Origin: Channa striata
Lineage: Eukaryota; Chordata; Actinopteri; Anabantiformes; Channidae
NCBI GenBank assembly: GCA_033026295.1
Contig: CM065172.1
Coordinates: forward strand, 14,689,165 to 14,753,164
DNA length: 64,000 bases
Reading direction: 5' to 3'
Below are positions 38,585 through 48,254 of the stretch, in pieces. The notes beneath the pieces are model-generated. The model was not told the DNA's origin and did not search any database. It was given only the letters and a program-made list of their open reading frames with translations. The stretch's first letter is position 1. Every line of letters begins with the position of its first letter. The position numbers were made by a program, and so were the translations under genes.

Positions 38585-41500
38585 ATAACTTATTAAGTAG
38601 TTCCTCCCTAAACTTAATAAGTGTAAATGTGTCAATGTTGCGTTTTACTTTCTAAAATCCTAAACAGCGTCTGTCTGCGTACAGTAAGATATTGACCATT
38701 GCATGACTGGAGTTCAATATCTAGGGCGGCTCAAAGACTAGAACTCTGAAGAAATTTTGATTAGTAAGAGCCAGTAGTAGGATGTGGAAGTTTGTAGTGT
38801 TTTGTGATGAGCAGTGTGAATGTGTGTTTTTGAATTGCTTCTGTTATACTGTAGCTAATGGGGAACATCCTTTTTTATGTTGCTCCAAGTGGCAAAAATC
38901 ATATATTTCATGAATGAAATTCAGTCAGTCATTCTGGTAGATGTTGGGAGGTTTTTTAAACAATATGTGTGTTGGAATTTAGGCCTTTAGTAGCTTATTT
39001 TGTGTTCTCTTATAATTGATTGGGGTTGACATAATCTTACTATAACCTACATCTGCTGACCAAAGGAAATCCCTGCATGGTGATACCCAATCTGCCTGTG
39101 GAGCGATTCACAGATCGTCTGCCAGAGACACAAGCATTCATATATGACACGCTGCCAAACCCTGCCCTCCTCAGAGGCTGTGTACACACAAACCGCCGCA
39201 GCTGACACTTCTATAGGCAGCATAAGTACTGATCTCTACCATGCACCTGTAGAGGGCCAACAACCTTCCCTTGTTGCTACGGAGATTTTCTGCCATAGTG
39301 CTACGGCTGGTGGTGAGCCTTGATGACATCACAGGTATGTTAGTGATCTCAGCCTGTAGTATAAATTTCATTAACATGCAAAGCCTGAGACAGAGAGAAA
39401 CAATGTCAAGCAAACAGCCAAAAATAGCATTAGCCAAAAATAGGAGGGAGGTTTGTCCATGACAGTTCTGTCTTCACAAACACTAAAAGTCTGAAGTCTA
39501 GAACTACATTACTACACTTCCAATGTGCCTTACAAAAAGGCAGTTGGATATTTGTGACCACGCAATGGGAAAGGGAGATGGCAGAGTTGCTTGTGAGCTG
39601 GTGAGGTTTGTGGAACAATAAAGCACACTTGCTCATACACACTGTGACAGCCTGATGGCTGTAAACCTCCGTTAGAATGTTAATATTTACCTCCTCAGCT
39701 CAGAGATGATATAACGTTTTCCACTGGGCTTGTACACAGTTTGGTTCCCTTTAATGCTCAGCCATGTAATTCAGGGAGCAGACGAAAGTGTGGCAATATA
39801 AAATGAAGCCTTCATAGTAATAGAATTGAGAATCACTGTTTCTATAAATCCCTGGAGCTTCTATTGTTGCAGTGCTAAAATCTGTCAGGCAGAAGAGTGC
39901 CTTTTATTTTTAATATTTTTCATTTATTTTACTGATGTGTGCAAATAGAGCGTTCGCTCATAAAGAATTGGCCCAGTCATGCAGCTATTGAATGGTTCCC
40001 TTCCACTGTATCTGTGAAGCACAAGTAGAGTAGAGACCTCTGGAGAACAAGTGTGATTTTGCACAGCAGACCTCTGAAGGGCTGACAGCCAGCCACTGTT
40101 GTTAACAACTAAAAGACTGTCATTGTGCAAGGCTGTGCATGAAAAACACTTATTAAACAGTGGCATTTCCTGACATTTTGTCACCAGCATTAATGTGAAT
40201 ACCAACGCTCAGATTCAACCAGGAAATTGGAGCAACACTGAATGATTAAACCATTAAATATGTCACTAGGTTTTCATGCACACAATCACGCTTTTATTTT
40301 GTCATCTCTCCCTCTAAGGCCCTGATTCATCATAAGGAAAACTGATTGTATTTCTTATACTGAAAGAACACACAAGTGAACTCAAGCATCCACACACAGC
40401 CTCTAGTCGCATCTGACATAATTCAAACACACTGTGTGTTTACACAGGATGGATAACAAGGTCTGTAACTGAACCTAGATATTTTCCCAGACATAAATGA
40501 GGACCAATCTCTTCGTAATTGAGTGAAGTCAGGCTGCAGCCTCGCTCAAATAAAGACAGTACAACTCATAATCTCTTTATAGGTCATGTTTAAGACAGCA
40601 CAGAATAACACAGAACAAATAGTGGGAGACACAGCCTTCCTCTCATAACTCTCTGCCCCATCCCCAAAAACACCAGTGTGCTCTGGTTGTGCATGTCTGT
40701 GTGTATGTGTGTATCTTTCTACTGTTCTTCGTGTGTAGGTGAGGGGAATAGCAGCACACATATGCATGTGTTTGTTTCACATATTAGCAACACGGAGCAC
40801 ACAGAACTAACAAAGGCATATGGCTAACAGTCTGATTTGTATCACAGTTTCATATCAGCAAATCATGGTTGGCCTTGGTTTTTGTCACTTTTGACTTGAA
40901 GCAAAAGCTGTTTCTCAGTTATTGTCCATAATGAATATCAGTTCTGAAAAGCGTGGATACAGAATGTAGAAATCCTTGTAAATTGCAGGAACTTAATGTG
41001 CTTTGCAAAGTTGCTGGCTTTTTCCTGATTCTGTCCTTTAAATTATTGTTTTTTTTATAGAAAGCAGTATGGAGAAATGTCAAAGTCTGTAACACGGTTC
41101 CAGCTGAATTATGTCAGTGTCTGAATCCTCTTTAATCCTGTGATGTTTTCTCTGTTCAGGTTGTTAACTCCAGAACGCGTCATAAAACAGCAGCTACAAA
41201 GGTGAACTGTATTCAGATTGTGTCGTCTGTTCTTTTTTTTCTTTCTTTTTTCATTTTTGCATTTTCATTTGGTTGCATTGTGGATGGAGAGGTGGTCCAT
41301 AGGAGGTGGAAGGTTTCCAGGCACCGCTTGTTCGAAGACCTGGTTTGGAGACAACATTCAGGAGGAGTGCTAGGGAATTAAAATTGATCCAGTGGGAGTT
41401 GTATTTCCACTCTTTACTTTGGTTCATCTGGCTCAACAGGAAGACCAGAATCACTGCTCCCCTGCAGGGAAACAGAGGTTACTGCAGGTTAATGGGTGTT

Positions 41501-42910
41501 CTACGCAGCTTAATGTCTTTCAAATGAAAGTCTTGTCATTATCAGTGGTGGCTGGTAGAAGTTAATCCATGTCATATTCACGCTCCTTATCGAACATAGT
41601 GTATTTACCTAAATGGGAGGCAGTCTAATTGGGGTCGTCAGGGGTCCAAGGAGGTCTGAGCAGAAACTGGAGCTGCTTTTTTGTTTTTTTTTGTTTTTTG
41701 TTTTGGTTTTTTACCTGAGAGAGAGAGAAGGGAGAGAAGGAGAAATGAAAAAAAAGGAAAATTGTAAGAACCACACAGCATAGCCAGACCCATCACACAG
41801 CTCGGTGGTCTTATTAATAACGCAAGGCTGCCCTTCTTCTCCCTGCTGTCTCATTACCATTCATGCAAAAATCAAACTGTAAACACTGTCTTTTCAGGAG
41901 GAGACGAGAGGAGTGAGCAGGCATCTTTGGGGTAAAAGTGCCTGTCCAGTAACAAGGTCATAATTCCCCAGGAACTCCAGCTCCACATCCTCTTCAACTG
42001 TCTTTTAGTTAAGATGTTGTAAATGATGTTGCTCAAAAACTGCAAATTACCCTCTGTACGTAAACTAAATGTAGGCTGCAGGACGTTGGGGAAGAAAATT
42101 ATTAAACTGGAGATGCACATTAGTCTCTGCTAATGCACAGAATCAAACTGATAATATGAGTGTATTATGTCTGTGTTTTAGTCTCTTGGCCATTACAGTG
42201 TCTTCCAGACTCACCAATCCTTTTAGATGATAAACAAGCAGCTCTTTTCTCCTTCGTAATATCTTTCTGATCAATAGATCAGTGTTTCTCCTCACTGGAG
42301 CTTTTATGTGACCTTAGAAATGAGCAGGCCATTTAACTGATCACTGATACAGAGTTTTCAGTGACAACACATGAAGTCAAAGACAGGGGAGGTCAAAATT
42401 TAAAAGTCTAATCAATGACGAGGACATTCCGTGGGACCCTCCACTTTCAGGCTAATGGAGCTGCTCTAATAAATACTCAGCCATGACTGGAAAGGTCTAC
42501 ATGGTATTAGTCAAGTACCACGCATGTACTCAGAAGCACAAGGTCGACACACAGCCACATTTAATGTATTCAGACAGAGAAGTGCAGGAATACCAGTGCA
42601 GCCATTTCATAGATATGAGAAGAAGAAGAGAAGCACACATTATACCTAAGAGAAGATCAAATTTACAGCCCATGTCACACACTACATCTGTGATAATAAA
42701 GGAGATTATAATTTACTGTTTCAGCAAGTAAAAATGAATAAAAGCCCAATGCCATACATTCCTGATAATAAGTCAATAATTCACTGAATAAAAACCTACA
42801 GATTTGTATTTTTTTCACTTGTCATAGTACTTGACCTCTGGGTCTCTGGGATATTAATGGCAAAACAATACAGAGGTCATGAGCCACCAATTCTGTTAGC
42901 AGTAGACTAT

Positions 42911-42926
42911 GGCCACCCGGGGGCAG
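42911..42926 (+). promoter_or_regulatory. CTCF-like motif, plus orientation
   Basis: ggccacccgggggcag matches most of the CTCF core. It lies between KCNA2 and KCNA3, about 450 bp beyond the candidate KCNA2 first exon. Motif match by eye only. Confidence 0.35.
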
Positions 42927-43359
42927 CACTGAGCAGGAATGAGTGGTGATGCTGCTGGTGTCCTCAGGCTTTCATTGACAAAGTCACCTGAAGGTGAAAG
43001 GAAACCTGGATACACCATTCAGGAGCATCACGCCCAGAACACGCACAAAAAAAAAGAAAAAAAAAGCCTGCCTACACATTTAGGTCAGAAGGCAAACACA
43101 CCTCCAACTACAGACAGATCTATATGTAGTAGAGTTAATTCAAAACTAGAATTAAAATTTAAAACTATAAGAAACATTTTTGACCTTAACTGAAGAGAGA
43201 CCATTAAGTTAATAAAGTGTCATTCACGTAAATGAGACCTGCATCAACTGCCTGAATTGCCCATAAAACACGTGTCATAAATCTACAGCAAAAACACTGG
43301 TTTTATTGTTAAAAATGGGAATGGGATATTCAGAAAGACACTGACAGATCAAAACTTAC

Positions 43360-43510
43360 CAATTTCATCAGTGGGTGAAGAGCAGCCTCTGCCGAGCGCC
43401 CGTAGTAGCGCACCCCGGACAGCCAGACACAACGTGCTCCCAGTCCATTCATAATTCCACACGCGCTGTCTCTCCTTCTGCTTCTCCCGGGTCAGCGCCC
43501 CTCTGAGTCG
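43360..43510 (-). other. KCNA2: candidate KCNA2 non-coding first exon in a CpG-rich patch
   Basis: The segment is CpG-rich against AT-rich surroundings and ends, on the minus strand, in a near-consensus donor TTG|GTAAGT (last exonic base 43360). It points toward KCNA2, whose coding exon has a strong acceptor 12.2 kb away. The 5' boundary is uncertain: an A/T-rich run at 43518-43538 may mark the edge, and no TATA box is evident. An alternative is that it belongs to the KCNA3 3' UTR. Confidence 0.4.
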
Positions 43511-43743
43511 TGCCTGGTTTTTATTTTTTTTTTCTTTAGGGGAAAGTTCATGGTGGCAATTTGTCCACAGACCTCCTTCCTCCAATTTTCATGTGCGTTA
43601 AAGTCACTGTGTGAGGAAGGGTGGCACATGTTCCGGCTTGCATTTTACGCACGCAGAGCGTAATGACAAAACGCTATTTTTTGAGACTGAAGACAAGCTA
43701 TTTAGATGAAAATCTTCAATATAGATTCCAAGCCATCTGGGGG

Positions 43744-43816
43744 GTTACTGTGGAAACAAGGGTGCCATGGCAACGGTGACTGGGGTTACCGAGGAAACGA
43801 CCGTCGCCATGGAGAC
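43744..43816. promoter_or_regulatory. cluster of four RFX X-box-like motifs
   Basis: Four 14-bp near-palindromes occur in 73 bp: gttactgtggaaac (43744-43757), ggtgccatggcaac (43761-43774), gttaccgaggaaac (43785-43798) and gtcgccatggagac (43803-43816). Each approximates GTTRCCATGGYAAC, the RFX-family X-box. The cluster lies 230-450 bp upstream of the candidate KCNA2 first exon and about 0.9 kb downstream of KCNA3. Motifs are seen directly; binding is inferred. Confidence 0.5.
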
Positions 43817-44720
43817 TACATCACAGCGGGCTATATTTGAGACATCCAAAGAGAAGCACGCTCCATCTTTGATCGCTGTATGTGTGCGTAAAAGAGTTGT
43901 GTGTTTCTCCTCTCTCACGTGTGCCTTGCATCGATAACGAAACACCGACTGTTGGCTGGACACTGGGTTGATATGGTGCCGTTTACGCATTAAATAGCCT
44001 ACCAGGACGCTTCACATTAGGAGATGACATGGGAATATTTTTAAGACCTAACGTTTTTTTTTAGTCTTTATACAAATTAAAGACTAAAGATTAATATTTT
44101 TTTAAAGACAGCAGCATTTGGACTATACTTTAACACACAATAAAGGCATAGCACAGAACGGTCTAATTGAGATAATATATCTTGAATTCTTTTCAGACAT
44201 TATGTGTTTAAACACACACATATAATTAAATGATTCTGGATATTATACATAGGCTATGATTGACGACTCACGACTCATAACGCATGTCAGTACAATGTGT
44301 CATCGGAGTGGCATACATTTTCATCTTTCACAGTTATAAAGCTTCTATTTCTACCTGTTGTGATAATATATCAGCTATTGCACAGAGCACAACAGGTCCC
44401 TCCCCTCCCTCAGAGAAAACAACAGAAGGCTTGTGTTTTAAGGAGCTTTTTCCTCTTCAAGCGCGAATGGAATCGTACAGAATTATGAATTCAGATCACT
44501 GAAATGGCAAATCCTGATTTCTTTGAATGGAGCACAAAGCAGCGTCTCTGAGCAGAGAGGACTTGCGCTTTCCTTCTTTCTCCGTTTCGCTCCATCCCCT
44601 CCTCTCTCCATCTGATCCACCGCTGCTTCCACACGCTGGGCTTTCAATGACAGAAGCAGCTGTGTGGTGACGCCTCACCCCCCCTCATCCATGTGTGCAG
44701 GGCCACGACGCTAAAACTGG
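43817..44720. other. KCNA3 3' UTR and flanking DNA
   Basis: Non-coding DNA immediately beyond the KCNA3 stop. No AATAAA or ATTAAA is evident on the minus strand between 44000 and 44720, so the KCNA3 transcript probably extends further or uses a variant signal. A minus-strand AATAAA exists at 43520-43525. Purine/pyrimidine-biased sequence near 44540-44640 is the only compositional feature. Confidence 0.4.
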
Positions 44721-46298
44721 CTATACGTCGGTGAAGATCTTTTTGCTTAGATTCACACAATTCTGCGAGTTGTTTTGTGCGGTGGTGGGGAAGTTGGGCT
44801 GCTGTTTGAACGCGCTGTTGATCCCGTGCTCCTCTATCACCATGTACTCGCTCTTGCTGAGTGAGGAAGAGGAGCGCGTCTTCCTCAGCTCCTCCGTGTC
44901 TGCCAGGGGCTGGCAGCTGCCCACGTGCAGGTACTGTGCCTGCTCCTCGCCCTCCGTCTCCCGGTGGTAGAAGTAGTTGAAATTGGAGACGATGACAGGC
45001 ACTGGCAGAGCAATGGTCAGCACGCCGGCGATGGCGCACAAGGAGCCCACAATCTTGCCCCCGATTGTCACCGGATGCATGTCCCCGTAGCCCACAGTCG
45101 TCATTGTCACGACGGCCCACCAGAACGCGTCCGGGATGCTGTTGAAACCCGAATCCGGGTCGTCTGCTTCAGCAAAGTAGACGGCACTGGAGAAAAGGAT
45201 GACACCGATGAACAAGAAGAATATTAGGAGGCCCAGTTCTCGCATACTGGCCTTCAGAGTCTGTCCCAAAATCTGGAGCCCCTTGGAGTGACGCGAGAGT
45301 TTGAAGATGCGAAATACCCGAACGAGTCTAATTACGCGCAGGATGGCTAAGGACATGGCCTGCTGGCCGTTGCCCTGCCTCTCTGCGAGCTCTGTGCCCA
45401 GGGTGATGAAATAGGGGATGATGGCCACAATGTCTATGATGTTCATAATGTTTTTGGAGAACGTGGCTTTACTCGGACATGCGAAGAAGCGCACCAGCAA
45501 CTCAAAGGAGAACCAGATGATACACAAAGTCTCCACCACAAAGAACGGGTCTGAAAAGGGGCTGATGAAATATGGGAGTGTGCCATTTATCACGGGCGCA
45601 ATGGTGATAGGATCCCTGTTCTCGTCCCTGAACTCCGGCAGTGTCTCTAAGCAGAAGATGACAATGGAGATGAGAATGACCAGCACCGACACTATTGCTA
45701 TTCCCCGGGCGGGACCCGAGCTCTCCGGGTATTCAAACAGCAGCCACACCTGCCTTTGAAATTCGTTCTCTGGCAGCGGCCGCTCCTCCTCCTTGATGAA
45801 GCCTTCATCCTCCCTGAACTTCTCCATGGCCTCCTCGCCCAGCTCGTAGAAGCGAATCTCCTCGGAAAAAATGTCAATGGGCACGTTAACGGGTCTCCGG
45901 ATGCGCCCGCCGGACTGATAGTAATAGAGGATGGCATCAAAGCTGGGTCGGTTCCGATCGAAGAAGTACTCGTTCCGGAGAGGATCGAAATACCTCATCC
46001 TTTTCTTGGGGTCCCCCAGCAGCGTCTCTGGGAACTGGGACAGCGTCTTGAGCTGAGTCTCGAAGCGCAGCCCTGAGATGTTGATGACCACCCTCTCGCA
46101 GCACTCGTGATCGGGCTCGTACCGGTCCAGAGAGTGGTGGCCCGGCAGAGCCGCCGACTCCTCCAGCATGTTGTCACACGCCACAACCGTCATGACGTCG
46201 GCCTCGGTCTCGGTGTATCCGTGGTTCACCAGGTTGTCGCCACGAGTTTTGGTCGCGCTTGGTGGGGGTGATTGCAGGAGGCTGAGGTGGTCGTCCAT
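44721..46298 (-). CDS. KCNA3: Kv1.3 voltage-gated potassium channel alpha subunit (KCNA3)
   Basis: Shaker-type channel subunit, known in vertebrates from lymphocytes and neurons. From the chosen ATG the protein is 525 aa: T1 about 68-166, S1 199-218, sequon NGT at 238, S2 250-271, S3 281-300, S4 317-339, S5 355-375, filter TTVGYGD 400-406, S6 416-443 with PVP, C-terminal KKIFTDV with PDZ ligand. Identity with KCNA3 rests on MDDHLSLLQSPPP (human MDERLSLLRSPPP), the later MTVV segment, the GYGDMHPVTIGGK pore flank with its outer-mouth His at 408, and SKSEYMVIEE. The frame stays open to 46373, but that codon is GTG. A further in-frame ATG at 46316 would add six residues, and an ATG at 46193 matches an internal Met in mammals. 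The gene is GC-rich, lies inside a CpG island, and appears to be a single exon. Confidence 0.96.
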   Translation of the reverse strand: MDDHLSLLQSPPPSATKTRGDNLVNHGYTETEADVMTVVACDNMLEESAALPGHHSLDRYEPDHECCERVVINISGLRFETQLKTLSQFPETLLGDPKKRMRYFDPLRNEYFFDRNRPSFDAILYYYQSGGRIRRPVNVPIDIFSEEIRFYELGEEAMEKFREDEGFIKEEERPLPENEFQRQVWLLFEYPESSGPARGIAIVSVLVILISIVIFCLETLPEFRDENRDPITIAPVINGTLPYFISPFSDPFFVVETLCIIWFSFELLVRFFACPSKATFSKNIMNIIDIVAIIPYFITLGTELAERQGNGQQAMSLAILRVIRLVRVFRIFKLSRHSKGLQILGQTLKASMRELGLLIFFLFIGVILFSSAVYFAEADDPDSGFNSIPDAFWWAVVTMTTVGYGDMHPVTIGGKIVGSLCAIAGVLTIALPVPVIVSNFNYFYHRETEGEEQAQYLHVGSCQPLADTEELRKTRSSSSLSKSEYMVIEEHGINSAFKQQPNFPTTAQNNSQNCVNLSKKIFTDV

Positions 46299-46640
46299 GC
46301 GCGGCTGAAGACGCATACAGGGGCGGCCGCCTCGCCCCCTCCGCGTACCCCGGTCAACCACAGTCGCCGCCACAGCCTCGTCTTCCGCGCCGTCTCCCTC
46401 ACTCTCTGTCCGCGCTCCGCTCTCACTCCCCTGCTATTGATGTTCCCGCCCACGGGGAGAGTTTTGGGTTTATAAACAGGCGCTACACCCGCCCACAGCT
46501 GCTTACCTTTCCCTCCCCTCCACCAATCGCAACACGCACCGACACATACAAGGAGCAACAGACGGGCGTCATTCAACACCGTCGCTGGGCGTGCCCGCCC
46601 CCCGCTGCCCCCTCTCCGTCTCCCTAACGCACCAGTCCAG
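46299..46640 (-). promoter_or_regulatory. KCNA3: GC-rich KCNA3 5' UTR and promoter
   Basis: A continuous GC- and CpG-rich stretch joins the KCNA3 coding CpG island. It contains the TATA-like box and several GC/CACC-box-like elements. The open minus-strand frame here beyond 46373 is a by-product of GC-rich composition. Confidence 0.5.
46469..46476 (-). promoter_or_regulatory. KCNA3: TATA-like box of KCNA3
   Basis: TTTATAAA (self-complementary) lies 171 nt upstream of the chosen KCNA3 ATG within GC-rich sequence, flanked by GC-box-like cccgcccac (46489-46497) and cccgcccac (46446-46454). A start site near 46440 would give a 5' UTR of roughly 140 nt. Inferred from sequence only. Confidence 0.45.
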
Positions 46641-46692
46641 ACCGTCCACTTCTCAAACAAGGCCACAGATAGGACAGTTTCAAATAGGCTGC

Positions 46693-46721
46693 TCATAAAT
46701 ATGAGAGTCTCATATTTATGA
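46693..46721. repeat. 29-bp perfect palindrome upstream of KCNA3
   Basis: tcataaatatgaga (46693-46706) is exactly inverted at 46708-46721 around a single central base. The element is AT-rich and lies about 220 bp upstream of the TATA-like box, at the edge of the GC-rich promoter. Confidence 0.85.
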
Positions 46722-48229
46722 ACACAACAGCATGACGCGTAATGTTTAGTTACTCTCCTTTTCATCAAAAAAAGTAGAACTTACTAAACGAATATGTCTG
46801 AGGTGTTTCACGGAATGATGGTGGGAATGGATGGTATGTGGAATCGGAACTGTGGCCCAATTGATGTTGGGCCAAAGTACGTGCTGAAGTAAAGAGGAAG
46901 CAAAGAGAGAGAGAGAGACCAATCTGAGTGTTCAAATAATAATAGTATGATTTAATAAATCAACGCGTACCACACACACAGAAACAGTACGTGACAAAAA
47001 CTGTAAGTGCGTGGCACCATCAGTCCTGTGACAGATTCATCATAAAGAGTCATAAGGAGAATAAGAGAGACATCCGTGCCTCCCTCTACTTGTTCCTCAT
47101 CAAATCTGTCATAAAGGACAACGTGCCCATATGTTTTATCATTATAACACATTGAAGAGCGTCATTCTTCAAAGGACGTGTTTAGAAACTGTAGTTTGAT
47201 ACATAGGCCCAAAATCATCTTCGCCACCTTTTTTCTCTCCTCGTTTGCGCATATTACTTATCTTTATCATGACTTGCAGGAATTTTCTGAATTGAGCCCG
47301 TGGGGGCTGCTGTCCGAGGTGCTGAACAAAAAAAAAAAAAAATCAAAAGTTACTAAGGACCAAGACTTAAAAAGACAGAGATATTTCAGAGGCAGCACAG
47401 AAACAATCCCATTAATTAAGATGACCTGAACAGGGCCAAAGCAGCTACTGTGCTGAAGCTTAGTGGAAGAGACAAGAGGTCAGAGGAGTCTGGCATAGCC
47501 CCAAGCTGTAGTTACTTCGTCAAGCTCATCATAAATGTTGTGGTCAGAAATTAAGTGCAAATACGTCGTTTGTTGCTTCTATTTTTATTTACATTCGGAC
47601 AAAAGTCAATTTTTCCAAGTTTGTCACTGCTCATCAGCTTACAGGTGTTTAAAGGGTCTCACTCCTTCTGGCTTAACAAACAGATTGTTCCTGGGTGAAG
47701 TCCTGCTATCTTTATTGCCAGTTTTGTTCATTTTTTTTCTTTTTCTACTTTGAAATCAAAGCATAAACAAACAAAAACTCTTACAAATGTACAAGATACT
47801 TAATTTTCCTCAAGAGTAGCCACATCCCCGAGCTTTGTGACATAAAATCCCAATCTGCCACCTGACGATGTTTAAACTAAAAAGACTTGGCACATCTTGA
47901 GTGACAGTGGTGTGAACATGAGTATGAGGCACCATGCACATCCTATTATTCTATAATCAATGATTTCTGTATCCAACCAGGGTCTCTGGTTAGAGTATCT
48001 CTTCAAACTAGATTGTTTTTCTCTTTTGTTGCATTTTATGAATACAACAATTCCACTTTACATGGAAAATCATTGCATTTTCATTTTTAAAAAATGTGGC
48101 GACAGACAAAAACAATGGGAGACATCAGATGTAAAATAATTCAGAATCAAAAATCAAATGAAGGACCTGCTCTGGGTGTGGTGAGAAATGTAGTCGGTGG
48201 AGGTCTTTAACACTGCTAGTGGTGTTTTA

Positions 48230-48254
48230 TGTGTGTGTGTGTGTGTGTGTGTGG
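48230..48254. repeat. (GT)n microsatellite
   Basis: A GT tract of about 24 bp followed by GGGT variants. Confidence 0.95.

Larger units (their letters stand above)
31143..43359 (-). other. probable KCNA2 5' intron
   Basis: No recognisable protein exon lies between the acceptor at 31143 and the donor at 43359, so this may be one 12.2-kb intron. Inside are a GC-richer patch with a CAA/CAACAG repeat (32.1-32.6 kb), an AAAAT pentamer repeat, poly(T), fragments of teleost dispersed repeats (35280-35350, 35722-35896, 38382-38584) and a CTCF-like motif at 42911. The 32.1-32.6 kb patch might hold an alternative first exon; its best minus-strand donor (AACAG|GTGATT near 32551) is only moderate. Confidence 0.4.

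Noticed and set aside
46299..46373. KCNA3 frame extended upstream to 46373
   Set aside because: The codon at 46373 is GTG. The in-frame ATG at 46316 remains a possible alternative, but 46298 matches the vertebrate start.
46500..46510. Minus-strand donor AAAG|GTAAGC upstream of KCNA3
   Set aside because: No acceptor was found between it and the ATG, and the TATA-like box lies inside the would-be intron.
46226..46768. 180-codon minus-strand open frame overlapping the KCNA3 promoter
   Set aside because: It overlaps the KCNA3 start in another frame and follows GC-rich composition; no family is recognised.
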